Of a stretch of DNA of 64,000 nucleotides, positions 46,653 through 56,375 are shown piece by piece. The position numbers and the translations under genes were made by a program. A model generated the notes under the pieces. That model was not told the origin of the DNA. It did not search any database and saw nothing but the letters and a program-made list of their open reading frames with translations. The stretch is from Vibrio hangzhouensis (GTDB lineage Bacteria; Pseudomonadota; Gammaproteobacteria; Enterobacterales; Vibrionaceae), in assembly GCF_900107935.1 (NCBI RefSeq), contig NZ_FNVG01000001.1, positions 186,001 through 250,000 on the forward strand, in the 5' to 3' direction. The number at the start of each line of letters is the position of its first letter. Position 1 is the first letter of the stretch.

Positions 46653-47144
46653 TCACCGTTTTTCAATCCAAAAGTGACAAGTTTTTGCAATATCAAAAGA
46701 TTGTATTAGTGAGGTAGCGATAAATTCATCACTATACGCTGGAGAGCCAACAATATCTGATATCAATACGACCTCTTCCTCACGGGTGATCATTGCAGCC
46801 GCCACGGCCTTTCCTTCATGAAAGGAAATAAATAGCTCATAAGTCGGATCCAGAATGATTTGAGCAAAAAATTCCACTACTACGTTCTTTTGACTTTCCA
46901 CAACCCATCGCTCAGATTGTAGAAGCGCAAACATGACGGTCAATCGATGAAAATCAACACAATGCCACTCAAGTTGGGATTCGGAAATATCCCCCGGTTG
47001 AAAAGGTTCTAAATAACAGCCCGTTAGAGATTCCGTATACAAATCTCTTCCTTTCAGGCTTTCTGGTGTTGGGAAATCAACGTCGATCTGACTCGCTAGC
47101 CACTGATTTTTTTGCTTATAAAGGCGCGCTGCGACATCTTTCAT
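46653..47144 (-). CDS. Unknown protein, possible acetyltransferase-like fold
   Basis: A 163-residue soluble protein not firmly recognised. The second half (YELFISFHEGKAVAAAMITR, EEEVVLISDIVGSPAYSDEF) has the strand pattern of GNAT acetyltransferases, including a beta-bulge position, but a clear Q/RxxGxG/A acetyl-CoA loop is missing. No signal peptide. It diverges from creA with a 74-base gap. Confidence 0.6.
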   Translation of the reverse strand: MKDVAARLYKQKNQWLASQIDVDFPTPESLKGRDLYTESLTGCYLEPFQPGDISESQLEWHCVDFHRLTVMFALLQSERWVVESQKNVVVEFFAQIILDPTYELFISFHEGKAVAAAMITREEEVVLISDIVGSPAYSDEFIATSLIQSFDIAKTCHFWIEKR

Positions 47145-47218
47145 AATAATCCTGTTCGATTTTTCGGGTAACCTTAGTTAAGGTATACAGACGTATAAAG
47201 TAAAAGGAATGCCCTAAT

Positions 47219-47695
47219 ATGTTGAAAAAGCTCTTGCTTGTCCCTGCTATCACTCTGGCCCTATATGGTTGCGGTGATAAGGAAGTCGGTGATGTTTCGC
47301 TTGGTATGTTCACATTAAAAGATATCAAACTCAATACTCTTACCGATCCAATTGTAACGGGCGTTACCTGCCACATTGCCAGTATAGAAGCGGACCTGAG
47401 TCTTTCTGACCCAAGCGACAGTTCTATTTCATGCCGACAAACCGGTGAAATCACACCAGAGATGATCGCCCAAATTGATAAATCCAAATCCGGTGAAGTG
47501 GTATTTAAGAAATCTAAAAGTATATTCTTTAAAAGCATGAAAGTTCGTCGCATCTACGATCCGGAAAATCAAACCTTGATGTATCTGTCCTACTCTACCA
47601 AAGAAACCTCTGGCAGCTTCAAACATAGCTTGTCTACCGTTCCTTTGTGGAATACAGCCGCCTATGTAAACCCAACTGAACCCGTCACTCAGTAA
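47219..47695 (+). CDS. creA: CreA-family protein
   Basis: A 158-residue exported protein. The N-terminus MLKKLLLVPAITLALYGCGD is a signal peptide with a lipobox-like LYGC. The body has the family features VGDVSLGMFTLKDIKLNTLT, DPIVTGVTCHIASIEADLSL, DPSDSSISCRQTGEI and FKSMKVRRIYDPENQTLMYL, and two conserved cysteines that may form a disulphide. The biological role of CreA is unknown. A large inverted repeat follows the gene. Confidence 0.9.
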   Translation: MLKKLLLVPAITLALYGCGDKEVGDVSLGMFTLKDIKLNTLTDPIVTGVTCHIASIEADLSLSDPSDSSISCRQTGEITPEMIAQIDKSKSGEVVFKKSKSIFFKSMKVRRIYDPENQTLMYLSYSTKETSGSFKHSLSTVPLWNTAAYVNPTEPVTQ

Positions 47696-47704
47696 ACAGA
47701 GTTT

Positions 47705-47756
47705 ATCTGATGACCTTAGGCTAGTTTCATTGCACACTACCTAAGGTCAATCAGAT
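47705..47756. repeat. Long imperfect inverted repeat after creA
   Basis: ATCTGATGACCTTAGG (47705-47720) pairs with CCTAAGGTCAATCAGAT (47740-47756) with one bulged base and a 19-base loop. There is no T-tract, so it may be an mRNA 3' end stabiliser or a processed terminator. Confidence 0.55.
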
Positions 47757-47924
47757 AGTTAACACCGCGAGTATCATTGGTGTTCCCTTCTCTGATTCTC
47801 TCCCAATAACTAGTCCCCTTTTATCCTCGCCATTCAGTGTTTTCGCTATTGTTTGCAAAGGATAGCCATCGCGAGACAAATCACATTTACACTGCAATTT
47901 TATGAAACATTTTTGGAACCATTG

Positions 47925-47933
47925 TGATATTAT
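47925..47933 (+). promoter_or_regulatory. Extended -10 promoter of gsk
   Basis: TGATATTAT matches the extended -10 form TGnTATAAT with one mismatch and lies about 30 bases before the start codon. No -35 is recognisable, as is usual for extended -10 promoters. Confidence 0.5.
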
Positions 47934-47963
47934 GCGGCAAATTTTGATCCGCTAGCCTTTACT

Positions 47964-49268
47964 ATGAGATTTCCTGGACAACGCAAGTCAAAACACTATT
48001 TTCCAACTAGCAAGAAAGACCTTTCTGTTAGCCAAGCCCAGTCTGCCCCTAAGCTATTCAGACCCACGATTGTCGGTGTCGGGCAAACCATCGTTGACAT
48101 CGAGGCTAGAGTCGATGATGACTTTCTTGCTAAGTATGAACTGAGTAAAGGACACTCATTGGTTTTAGAAGAAAGCAAGGCGGACGCCCTATATTCAGAA
48201 TTAGTTGAAAAAGGCCTGATTACGCATCAATTCCCTGGTGATACCATTGGAAACACCTTACACAACTACTCTGTATTGGCAGACAGTAAGTCTGTGCTAT
48301 TGGGTGTAATGTCCAAAAATATCGAAGTTGGTTCTTACGGATATCGATACTTGTGTCGCACCTCTTCTCGAATGAATCTGAACCACTTACAAACGGTCGA
48401 TGGTCCTATTGGTCGCTGTTACACGCTAATCACTGCCGATGGCGAACGTACATTTGCCATCAATGAAGGCGAAATGAACCAACTCAAGCCAGAAAGCATT
48501 CCAGAATCGGTATTTGACAAGGCTTCTGCCCTAGTCGTTTCTTCATATTTGATGCGTGGGAAGCCGGAAGACCCAATGCCTCAGGCCGTCGCTCGTGCGA
48601 TAGAAATAGCTAAAGCCAAAGCAGTGCCGGTTGTTCTGACTTTAGGAACTAAATGGGTAATCGAAGGCAATGAAAAGTTCTGGCAGGACTACATTAAAGA
48701 AAATGTCACCATCGTTGCGATGAACGAAGAAGAAGGTCAAGCACTGACGGGATTCTCAGACCCTTTGCTGGCTGCTGATAAAGCGCTCGATTGGGTGGAT
48801 CTTGTGTTGTGCACCGCTGGTCCCAATGGACTGTATATGGCGGGATACTGTGACAATGTGGCACTACGCGAGACGACACACGATATTTTGGAAGGCGATA
48901 TCGAGCAGTTCAACAAATTCGAATTCAGTCGAGCTATGCGCAAAGTTGACTGTTCAGACCCACAAAAAGTCTACTCGCACATCGGTCCCTACCTCGGTGG
49001 TCCTCTACAAATCAAGAATACCAATGGTGCGGGTGATGGTGCACTATCAGCGTTACTGCATGACATGACAGCCAACGATTTCCATTGCAAAAATGTACCG
49101 GACTCAGATAAGCACGTTGCACCTTGTCTAACCTACTCCTCACTATCACAAATTTGTAAATATGCGAACCGAGTAAGTTATGAAGTTCTCACACAACACT
49201 CTCCAAGATTAACCCGCTCACTACCCGAGCGTGAAGACAGCCTGGAAGAGGCATATTGGGACAGATAA
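47964..49268 (+). CDS. gsk: Inosine-guanosine kinase
   Basis: A 434-residue PfkB-family nucleoside kinase of purine salvage, phosphorylating inosine and guanosine. It begins MRFPGQRKSKHYFPTSKKDL, typical of Gsk. GVGQTIVDIEARVDDDFLAK and FPGDTIGNTLHNYSVLADS are nucleoside-site regions, and NTNGAGDGALSALLHDM near 350 carries the catalytic aspartate and anion hole. It has its own promoter and terminator. Confidence 0.95.
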   Translation: MRFPGQRKSKHYFPTSKKDLSVSQAQSAPKLFRPTIVGVGQTIVDIEARVDDDFLAKYELSKGHSLVLEESKADALYSELVEKGLITHQFPGDTIGNTLHNYSVLADSKSVLLGVMSKNIEVGSYGYRYLCRTSSRMNLNHLQTVDGPIGRCYTLITADGERTFAINEGEMNQLKPESIPESVFDKASALVVSSYLMRGKPEDPMPQAVARAIEIAKAKAVPVVLTLGTKWVIEGNEKFWQDYIKENVTIVAMNEEEGQALTGFSDPLLAADKALDWVDLVLCTAGPNGLYMAGYCDNVALRETTHDILEGDIEQFNKFEFSRAMRKVDCSDPQKVYSHIGPYLGGPLQIKNTNGAGDGALSALLHDMTANDFHCKNVPDSDKHVAPCLTYSSLSQICKYANRVSYEVLTQHSPRLTRSLPEREDSLEEAYWDR

Positions 49269-49297
49269 AAAAGAGGCTTCGGCCTCTTTTTGTTTTC
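49269..49297 (+). terminator. Intrinsic terminator after gsk
   Basis: AAAAGAGGC-TTCG-GCCTCTTTTTG: a short stem with a stable TTCG tetraloop and T-tract immediately after the gsk stop. Confidence 0.9.
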
Positions 49298-49355
49298 AAA
49301 ACAGACAACTAGTTTGGCGCTGATTATTTTTAGAGCAGCATGCTGAACATTTAAC

Positions 49356-49383
49356 TTTACAAAGCATTTTTAACCAGTATTAT
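49356..49383 (+). promoter_or_regulatory. fhs promoter
   Basis: TTTACA (49356-49361) and TATTAT (49378-49383) with a 16-base spacer. The predicted start near 49390 falls in the PurR box. Confidence 0.6.
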
Positions 49384-49387
49384 CTCG

Positions 49388-49403
49388 ACGCAAACGTTTC
49401 CCT
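49388..49403. promoter_or_regulatory. PurR operator upstream of fhs
   Basis: ACGCAAACGTTTCCCT fits the PurR consensus ANGCAANCGNTTNCNT at every fixed base. It overlaps the predicted transcription start, the usual repressing position. Confidence 0.8.
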
Positions 49404-49433
49404 CAACTATTTTGTGGCTTTTAAGGACCGTTA

Positions 49434-51182
49434 ATGCTATCCGATATCGATATCTGTCGTACGACGTCGCTTTCCCCTATTTCAGACATTGCTAAGCAGT
49501 CAGGGCTGCTTGATTCTGAGTACCACCCTCAGGGCTTTTACAAGGCTAAGGTTTCTTTGGACGCGATTAAGCGCCTGGAAAGCAATTGCGATGGCAAACT
49601 GGTTGTTGTCACCGCTATTACTCCGACCCCATTAGGTGAGGGAAAAACCGTCACTACCATCGGTTTGTCACAAGGTTTAAAAAAACTGGGACAATCGGTA
49701 ATGGCCTGTATTCGTCAACCGTCCATGGGCCCTATCTTTGGCGTTAAAGGTGGAGCCGCAGGTGGGGGGTATTCTCAAGTTGCCCCGATGGAGGAGCTTA
49801 ATCTTCATTTAACCGGTGATATTCACGCTGTGACGGCGGCACATAACCTCGCCGCAGCCGCTATTGATGCAAGGATTTATCATGAACAGCGCCAAGGCTA
49901 CGAGGCTTTCGAGCAACGCACTGGCCTGAGGGCAGTTAAGATAGACATCAAGAACGTCGTGTGGAAGCGAGTTGTCGACCACAATGACCGTGCACTTCGA
50001 ATGGTTACAGTGGGACAGAATGAAGTAAACAAGACTATCAACGGTTACGAACGTGAAGATGGGTTTGATATCTCCGCAGCGTCAGAGTTGATGGCGATTC
50101 TGGCTCTCTCTAAAGATCTCAAAGATTTGCGTTCGCGTATCGGCAGAATAGTTCTAGCCTACTCCATAGATGGTGAACCCATTACCACAGAAGATCTTCA
50201 GGTGGCCGGCGCGATGGCCGTCAGCATGAAAGAGGCCATTGAACCTACATTGATGCAGACTCTGGAAGGCGTTCCAACGCTGATTCATGCGGGTCCATTC
50301 GCCAACATTGCCCACGGAAATTCTTCGATTATCGCTGACAGTATTGCAACCAAGCTTAGTCGTTACACCATCACTGAAGGTGGTTTTGGCTCAGATATGG
50401 GTTTCGAGAAAGCGTGCAATATCAAAGCTTCGGCTACTGATAAAAAACCGGATTGTGCCGTGATTGTTGCCACATTGCGAGGTCTCAAGGCCAACTCTGG
50501 TTTCTATGACTTAAAACCTGGTACTCCAATTCCAGACTCTATTTACGGCCAGGATAGTGAAGCACTTAAAGCTGGATTTGAAAACCTGAAATGGCACATT
50601 AACAATGTCTCCAAATATGGTGTGCCAGCGGTCGTAGCTATAAACCGCTTCCCTCAGGACTCTGATGAGGAGTTAGCAATACTGAAACAGTGGATATCAC
50701 AGCTCGATTCTAACTGCCGTGTAGCCATCAGTGAGGGCTTTGCCAAAGGTGGAGAAGGCACCATCGAGCTAGCAAATCAGGTCGTGGCTGCCTGCGAATC
50801 TAAGGCAGAGTTTACGCCACTATACACATTAGAGCAGCCGATTAAAGAAAAGCTCATGGCTGTGTGTGAAGTAGGCTATGGTGCTGCTCGAGTCACATTA
50901 TCGTATCAGGCTCAGAAGCAGTTGGAGCTATATGAGAAACATGGCTTCAATCATCTTGCAGTATGTCTGGCAAAAACTCCCCTGTCTATCACCACAGATG
51001 GTAGTATCAAAGGCGCGCCTTGCGGTTTTGACGTAGTCATTCGTGAACTGCGCCTCTGCGCTGGTGCAGGTTTTATCTATGCTTTATGTGGCAACGTGAT
51101 GACCATGCCTGGTTTGCCAGATAAACCCGCATTTATGTCACTTGACCTGGACGAAGACGGTAATATTGTAGGTTTGAGTTAA
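49434..51182 (+). CDS. fhs: Formate-tetrahydrofolate ligase
   Basis: A 582-residue enzyme making 10-formyl-THF from formate, ATP and THF. The ATP loop [20 protein letters not shown] is near residue 62. [40 protein letters not shown] and the [14 protein letters not shown] segment are family signatures. 10-formyl-THF supplies purine ring carbons, which fits the PurR operator just upstream. AAGGA precedes the ATG. Confidence 0.96.
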   Translation: MLSDIDICRTTSLSPISDIAKQSGLLDSEYHPQGFYKAKVSLDAIKRLESNCDGKLVVVTAITPTPLGEGKTVTTIGLSQGLKKLGQSVMACIRQPSMGPIFGVKGGAAGGGYSQVAPMEELNLHLTGDIHAVTAAHNLAAAAIDARIYHEQRQGYEAFEQRTGLRAVKIDIKNVVWKRVVDHNDRALRMVTVGQNEVNKTINGYEREDGFDISAASELMAILALSKDLKDLRSRIGRIVLAYSIDGEPITTEDLQVAGAMAVSMKEAIEPTLMQTLEGVPTLIHAGPFANIAHGNSSIIADSIATKLSRYTITEGGFGSDMGFEKACNIKASATDKKPDCAVIVATLRGLKANSGFYDLKPGTPIPDSIYGQDSEALKAGFENLKWHINNVSKYGVPAVVAINRFPQDSDEELAILKQWISQLDSNCRVAISEGFAKGGEGTIELANQVVAACESKAEFTPLYTLEQPIKEKLMAVCEVGYGAARVTLSYQAQKQLELYEKHGFNHLAVCLAKTPLSITTDGSIKGAPCGFDVVIRELRLCAGAGFIYALCGNVMTMPGLPDKPAFMSLDLDEDGNIVGLS

Positions 51183-51206
51183 CATCTTCTATCGACAATC
51201 CATATG

Positions 51207-51242
51207 CATGAAAAAGCGACGCAGAAGCGTCGCTTTTTCATG
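51207..51242. terminator. Bidirectional terminator between fhs and the OmpA-like gene
   Basis: CATGAAAAAGCGACGC-AGAA-GCGTCGCTTTTTCATG is a perfect 16-base stem with A- and T-runs, able to end both convergent transcripts. Confidence 0.9.
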
Positions 51243-51273
51243 ATTTCTCTATTAGCTATCTGCTATCACAGCA

Positions 51274-51900
51274 TTACTGCGCAACAATCAACGTTAGTTC
51301 CACTCGACGATTGCACGCTTTACCATATTGCGTTTGATTAGAACACGCCGGTACGTGATCTCCATAGCCACGGGTATAGATGATTTGCCTTGGCACCTGT
51401 TGTGTAACCAGCGCCTGTCGCACTGACTCCGCTCGCTTATCTGACAAACGGTCATTGATCACTACGCTACCTGTACTATCCGTATGCCCCCCAATGACAA
51501 CATCAATACCCTGCTGTTCGGCTAAGAAGTTAGCCAGTTGTTGAAGCCAATACACAGAGTTATCTGCGACCTTCGCCGACCCTGTATTGAAATGAATCTT
51601 TTGCTTTAGACGAATCATGACGTAATCACCAGGAATCAGCTCATAGTCTAATCCCTGTTTCACCAGATAGCCTTCGAGCGAATCCCAGGCGTCGGTACGC
51701 ACCTGCCCATAGGGCCCCTCGACACGCGCATTCGACATGTTTGGCGCATTGGCCCAGTCAGGGTGTAGGACATCATGTTCAGACTTCGGTGCTGTATGTA
51801 GCATTTCTGGAAATAGTTTACTCGTTGTCGAAGATACTGAACTACAGCCTGCCAGTAATACCGTCGCCATCAGCCAACCTGCGTGTCTCAACGTAAACAT
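51274..51900 (-). CDS. OmpA-family outer-membrane lipoprotein
   Basis: A 208-residue lipoprotein. The signal peptide ends in the lipobox LLAGCSS near 14-20. The C-terminal ~110 residues are an OmpA-like peptidoglycan-binding domain (IHFNTGSAKVADNS, IDVVIGGHTDSTGSVVINDR, then LSDKRAESVRQAL and NRRVELTL). It should tether the outer membrane to peptidoglycan. ATG 51900 has GGAGAGAGG directly upstream, which favours it over ATG 51912. Confidence 0.9.
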   Translation of the reverse strand: MFTLRHAGWLMATVLLAGCSSVSSTTSKLFPEMLHTAPKSEHDVLHPDWANAPNMSNARVEGPYGQVRTDAWDSLEGYLVKQGLDYELIPGDYVMIRLKQKIHFNTGSAKVADNSVYWLQQLANFLAEQQGIDVVIGGHTDSTGSVVINDRLSDKRAESVRQALVTQQVPRQIIYTRGYGDHVPACSNQTQYGKACNRRVELTLIVAQ

Positions 51901-52086
51901 TCCTCTCTCCATCGATCAGTTCTACCTGTTAGTATCGACCAATCGCAGAATAACTTTATCTGTTACCTGAAAAAAACTGGATGTCAATGTTGCTATTTGT
52001 AACGATTTGTTGGGAATGAATCGCTTGTAAGCACACTTAAATAAACGTTAAACTCTGTGCGTTATTTTCATATATGATGCATCAAC

Positions 52087-52716
52087 ATGTTTAAAACTCT
52101 TTCAAAAACCCTATCTGTCTTAGCTTTCGCTCTTGTCGTTTCTGCATGTAGTGATACCGATGCTCCTGTCGAAGGAAAGCAATATCGCACTCTGGAAACT
52201 AATCTGAGCAGCTACCGCTTACCACAAGTAACTGAAGTGTTCTCACTAGGGTGTGGTCACTGTCGTAACCTGGAACCCATGTTACCAAATCTAGAAAAGC
52301 TCACTGACAGTAAACTGGGCAAAGTGCACGTTATGTTTAACGAGAGCGCGCAAATCGCGGCAATGATTTTCTACTCTGCGGTCATGCAAGCAGAAAATAA
52401 CCAGGTGCCTGCAGATATGAAAGATGAACTGTTTGCGCTGATCCAGAATCATGACATGGATGGCAACGCAAAGAAAACTGAATTGGATCGTATCTTTGAG
52501 TCTCGTGGCATGGTTAGCCCTTACGAATTAAATGAAGAACAGCAAAAGAGCCTGTTTGACTACTTGCAACTAGCGGAATCCGTGTCTTCAGCAGCTAAAA
52601 TCAATGCAGTACCGACCTTTATCGTCAACGGTAAGTACGAAGTGATTTTAGGGGGTCATCAGGACATCAATGAAATCGCTGAAACTATTAACTACCTGAA
52701 ATCAAAAGAACAATAA
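52087..52716 (+). CDS. DsbA-like thioredoxin-fold lipoprotein
   Basis: A 209-residue periplasmic thiol oxidoreductase with lipobox VVSACSD near 17-23. The active site FSLGCGHCRNLEP carries CGHC, and the cis-proline loop is NAVPTFIVNGKYEVILGG. It resembles DsbA but is lipid-anchored. It lies 9 bases before a membrane-anchored FKBP isomerase gene, so the pair probably acts together in periplasmic protein folding. Confidence 0.9.
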   Translation: MFKTLSKTLSVLAFALVVSACSDTDAPVEGKQYRTLETNLSSYRLPQVTEVFSLGCGHCRNLEPMLPNLEKLTDSKLGKVHVMFNESAQIAAMIFYSAVMQAENNQVPADMKDELFALIQNHDMDGNAKKTELDRIFESRGMVSPYELNEEQQKSLFDYLQLAESVSSAAKINAVPTFIVNGKYEVILGGHQDINEIAETINYLKSKEQ

Positions 52717-52725
52717 GGAATCATT

Positions 52726-53199
52726 GTGTCTAAAATCATCATCCCTATCGTCGTTCTGCTTCTTGCAGCTTTCATGATTTATCGTACCTGGACCAACAAC
52801 AAAGCGGGTGAAGAAAACTTCCAGCAAGGGCAAGCATTCCTTCTGGAAAACGGTAAAAAAGAAGGTGTGATAACAACAGAAAGCGGGCTACAGTACGAAG
52901 TTCTTCACAAAGGTGACAACACCGAAAAGCCTGGACCGAAAAGCAAGGTAAAAGTGCACTACCACGGAACGCTTATTGACGGTACTGTTTTTGACAGCTC
53001 CGTTGACCGTGGAACGCCTATCAGCTTTGGCCTGAATCAGGTGATCAAAGGGTGGCAGGAAGGTCTGCAGCATATGTCAGAGGGTGACAAGTTCCGTTTG
53101 TACATTCCTAGCACATTGGGATATGGAAAAAGCGGTACTGGCCCTATTCCACCGTCAGCCGTGTTAATTTTTGATGTTGAGCTAATCGAGATTCAATAG
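52726..53199 (+). CDS. FKBP-type peptidyl-prolyl isomerase, membrane-anchored
   Basis: A 157-residue protein with one N-terminal helix (IIIPIVVLLLAAFMIYRTW) and a full FKBP domain: VKVHYHGTLIDGTVFDSSVD, RGTPISFGLNQVIKGWQEGL, and LYIPSTLGYGKSGTGPIPPS. The active-site aromatic and aspartate positions are retained. The start is GTG at 52726. It is the second gene of the folding operon and is followed by a terminator. Confidence 0.93.
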   Translation: MSKIIIPIVVLLLAAFMIYRTWTNNKAGEENFQQGQAFLLENGKKEGVITTESGLQYEVLHKGDNTEKPGPKSKVKVHYHGTLIDGTVFDSSVDRGTPISFGLNQVIKGWQEGLQHMSEGDKFRLYIPSTLGYGKSGTGPIPPSAVLIFDVELIEIQ

Positions 53200-53217
53200 T
53201 CTAAAAATCACTGAAGC

Positions 53218-53244
53218 AAAGCACCTCTCTGGAGGTGCTTTTTT
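53218..53244. terminator. Intrinsic terminator after the FKBP gene
   Basis: AAAGCACCTC-TCTG-GAGGTGCTTTTTT: a 7-base GC-rich core flanked by A and T runs; it may serve the convergent HAD gene as well. Confidence 0.9.
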
Positions 53245-53246
53245 AT

Positions 53247-53849
53247 TTAAGCCGTTTCTACCGGATAAAATTCAAAACCGGATTCAGTCACCAGATAACA
53301 ATCCATTCCGCCAGCGTGTGCGGCTTGCAGCCCCAGCAAAGTATCTTCGAAAACGACACATTTACCCGGCGACACTCCCATTTTTTGTGCTGCAAGTAAG
53401 AACGTGTCTGGGTTTGGTTTATGGCGTTCCACATCTGTGGCAGAGACGACACACTCCAAGTCATCAAGTACTCCGGCATGTGCTAGTAAATTCAATGCCG
53501 ATTCACGCTGACTGCCCGTACCGATGGCCATTGGCTTACGATTCTTGTACTGCTCAAAAACTCCATACGTGTGACTTATAGGCTGACCATTAATAGGAAG
53601 TTCGCGAAAAGTATTCATTTTAAATGTGGAAACCAACGCGGCGTCGAGCTCAATGCCATAACGCTTTGATACTTCAGCGGCAATTTTAACGCTAGGCATT
53701 CCACCGAGAGAGTGAAGCCAACCCTGATCGAATGGAAAATCAAACTCCCTTGCCGTCATCTCCCAGGCTAAGACATGATTTGGCATTGTATCCAGTAAGG
53801 TTCCATCCATGTCAAAAATGATGGCGTCATATAATTCTAAATTTAACAA
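53247..53849 (-). CDS. HAD-family sugar phosphatase, YqaB/beta-phosphoglucomutase-like
   Basis: A 200-residue HAD hydrolase with motif I IIFDMDGTLLDTMPNH, motif II AIGTGSQRESAL, motif III RHKPNPDTFLLAAQKM and motif IV VVFEDTLLGLQAAHAGGMDC. Its size and sequence resemble YqaB, which dephosphorylates fructose-1-phosphate. Phosphatase rather than mutase activity is favoured, but motif residues do not settle it. It is monocistronic. Confidence 0.85.
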   Translation of the reverse strand: MLNLELYDAIIFDMDGTLLDTMPNHVLAWEMTAREFDFPFDQGWLHSLGGMPSVKIAAEVSKRYGIELDAALVSTFKMNTFRELPINGQPISHTYGVFEQYKNRKPMAIGTGSQRESALNLLAHAGVLDDLECVVSATDVERHKPNPDTFLLAAQKMGVSPGKCVVFEDTLLGLQAAHAGGMDCYLVTESGFEFYPVETA

Positions 53850-54115
53850 GTATTTAGCCTCTTTGCTCTATTTCAACTGGTCCAAGCAGATATTTATTCC
53901 TAAAGAACAGCGTACGCTTACCGATACAATAATCAATAACAATAAAAATATGGCTCAGTGAATGTGTTGTACTCACTAGTTTCTTTTTACTCAAGTGAGT
54001 AGTGACTATAAATCAATGTGTTGGTACATTTCCAGCCAAACAAAATATGCATACATATTCACAACACCCATCCGGGCAACAAAAATATATCTGAAGAATA
54101 TGATAAAGGCTCATA

Positions 54116-55864
54116 ATGAAAATTAAGCATCAACTTTTACTTTTAGGTTCAATCTCGATACTCGCCATTTTTTCAATGTTAATGTCCAGCTCTTACTTTG
54201 CTAAAACTACCGATAATCTCACGCAGGCGCTAACCAAACTTAGTCAGCTTGAGGTAACTCTCCTCAATCTTCGTCGAAATGAGAAAGATTTTTTATTACG
54301 AAAAGACGAAAAATACCTAAGCAAGTTTCAGATTAATGCAGAGAACTTCAGAGCACAGCGGAGTGATTTAATGACAACTTTGGAAAACTCCGGGGTGTCG
54401 TTACCTAATCAACTTATCGAAGAGCTCAATGCCTACCAAAGTTCCTTCTCTGAATTGGTCACGGCCTACATGACATTGGGCCTAAACGAATCAGAAGGAC
54501 TAACAAAGACATTTTTGGATGCATTTCGTCAGGAGCTTACCCGTGGCATAACGATCTCTCTATTAGACTATCACGATGATGTGATGTTTGGCGTAACAAC
54601 AAATATTAATGAAACAGATAACCAGGCTCTCAATCAGAGCGGTCAGGATGTACTTCGACAACGCAGTGTCATTGGTTTCTCTTATGACAAAGGTCTACTC
54701 GGACTAACGCGCAGCAATTCTCACAAAATTGAAACAGATTTTGCCAACTTTAATCAGCAACTAAGCAAAGTTCTTGACGAAAAGATCAAAGCAATAACGA
54801 CTATCAAATGGACAATTTCGGGATTATTGCTCGCTATCATCATCGTATTTATTACCCTATTGGTCAGAGCTATTAACTTAAACGTTCAACGCCTTCAGTC
54901 AACCATCGCAAACATCGCTGAAAACAATGACTTGACGCAACGCGTCGAAATCAAAGGCAACAGTGAAATTGCGTCAATTGCCAAAGCAGTAAACTCATTA
55001 TTAGACAACTTCAGTACGCTCGTTGGCAACACCCAGCAACAATCTCGTCAACTTAAGAACAGCAGTACCAATATGGAAGATGAGCTAGGCCATGTGATTC
55101 ACCAATTTCATAGTCAGAGCGATCATACGAATTCTATGGCCGCCGCCGTACAGCAAATGGTGACCACCATTGATGAGATAGCACAAACCACCCACAAAGC
55201 AGCCGACGTCGTTAATAAAGCGGCTGATAACTCGCAAAACAGCCGTCTGTTTGTAGAGGATACTGTCGGCAATATCCAGTCTTTGTCTGCTGTATTAAAA
55301 GAAAGTAATAACGAAATACGCTCTCTTAGTGAACACGTAGGTAAAATTGGTGGCGCGGTTAACATTATTCAGGACATTGCAGAACAAACTAATCTACTTG
55401 CACTGAATGCAGCAATCGAAGCAGCGCGAGCAGGAGAGCAAGGGCGTGGATTTGCGGTGGTAGCAGACGAAGTTCGCGCACTAGCAAGCAGAACCCATCA
55501 ATCTACCGAAGAGATCACTAACCTTGTCAGTGCGATTCAGTCTCAGATGACAACTGTGGTCACCGATATAGAACAATGTAATTCTCAAGGCGCAGCAACA
55601 TTGAGCGCATCGGCCAAACTGGACAGCGCTTTGCAGCAAATTTCCGACGACATGGTCGAGATCCAGGCCAACTCCGATCAGATTGCAGCCGCAATTGAAG
55701 AACAGGGCATCGTCATGGGCCAAGTCGGTGAATCCATTACAGAGCTAAATGAAATTTCTAACGAAAACATGAATAACGCTCGCTCCTGCCTGAACGAAGT
55801 GAAAGGCGTTGCAAGTCAAACCAGCCAAATGGATCAGGCGATTTCGATTTTTAAGATCTCATAG
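54116..55864 (+). CDS. Methyl-accepting chemotaxis protein, HBM-type
   Basis: A 582-residue chemoreceptor. Helix 1 is near 7-27 ([20 protein letters not shown]). The ~200-residue periplasmic domain contains [20 protein letters not shown], the mark of helical bimodular (HBM) sensors, which bind organic acids or similar small ligands. Helix 2 is near 230-252 ([20 protein letters not shown]), then HAMP and the signalling tip [20 protein letters not shown] near 425. Ligand unknown. It is monocistronic. Confidence 0.94.
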   Translation: MKIKHQLLLLGSISILAIFSMLMSSSYFAKTTDNLTQALTKLSQLEVTLLNLRRNEKDFLLRKDEKYLSKFQINAENFRAQRSDLMTTLENSGVSLPNQLIEELNAYQSSFSELVTAYMTLGLNESEGLTKTFLDAFRQELTRGITISLLDYHDDVMFGVTTNINETDNQALNQSGQDVLRQRSVIGFSYDKGLLGLTRSNSHKIETDFANFNQQLSKVLDEKIKAITTIKWTISGLLLAIIIVFITLLVRAINLNVQRLQSTIANIAENNDLTQRVEIKGNSEIASIAKAVNSLLDNFSTLVGNTQQQSRQLKNSSTNMEDELGHVIHQFHSQSDHTNSMAAAVQQMVTTIDEIAQTTHKAADVVNKAADNSQNSRLFVEDTVGNIQSLSAVLKESNNEIRSLSEHVGKIGGAVNIIQDIAEQTNLLALNAAIEAARAGEQGRGFAVVADEVRALASRTHQSTEEITNLVSAIQSQMTTVVTDIEQCNSQGAATLSASAKLDSALQQISDDMVEIQANSDQIAAAIEEQGIVMGQVGESITELNEISNENMNNARSCLNEVKGVASQTSQMDQAISIFKIS

Positions 55865-56375
55865 GTTTTTTGCTTTCAGACTACATCTTAAAAACGTATT
55901 GATGTTATAAGACAATAAAGTTTGATCACTTTCGCTAAAGTCTGATCATTTACAGTACAATTCGTCACTTTTAGCCCGTATCAGGCCAAACGAAACGGGG
56001 CAGAAAAGCTAACACTATTCTGCCCCCAAAATGGGTATGCACCGACTCTCGTTTCGATTCGCCTTAGAATCGTTTGACATAATTTTCATATTGTCGCTAT
56101 GTAGTGGTCACCACGCTAATTTCACTTCAGTAGTCACCTCCAAATTAACACGACAAATCACGTATAGAAAAGGTTGCAAATTGATAAAAATCATCATGTA
56201 ACTCTGGTCTAGGACAAGACAGCCATTATTCCAGATTTGCCTATGGTAACTTAATCGTTAAACCCTTTATCTATATAGCCTCTCTGTTACTTGAAAAACC
56301 AAACTAAATAATCTAGGGTTTTGCGTATGCGTAACTACTTGTTTGTCTTACAAATGCAGGAAGGGAATCTAACGC
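55865..56375. other. Gene-free region before the LuxR-type regulator gene
   Basis: About 510 AT-rich bases with no frame of credible coding character on either strand. TGATCA occurs twice near 55924-55948. It is probably a long regulatory region for the LuxR-type gene; no known operator was identified. Confidence 0.4.
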
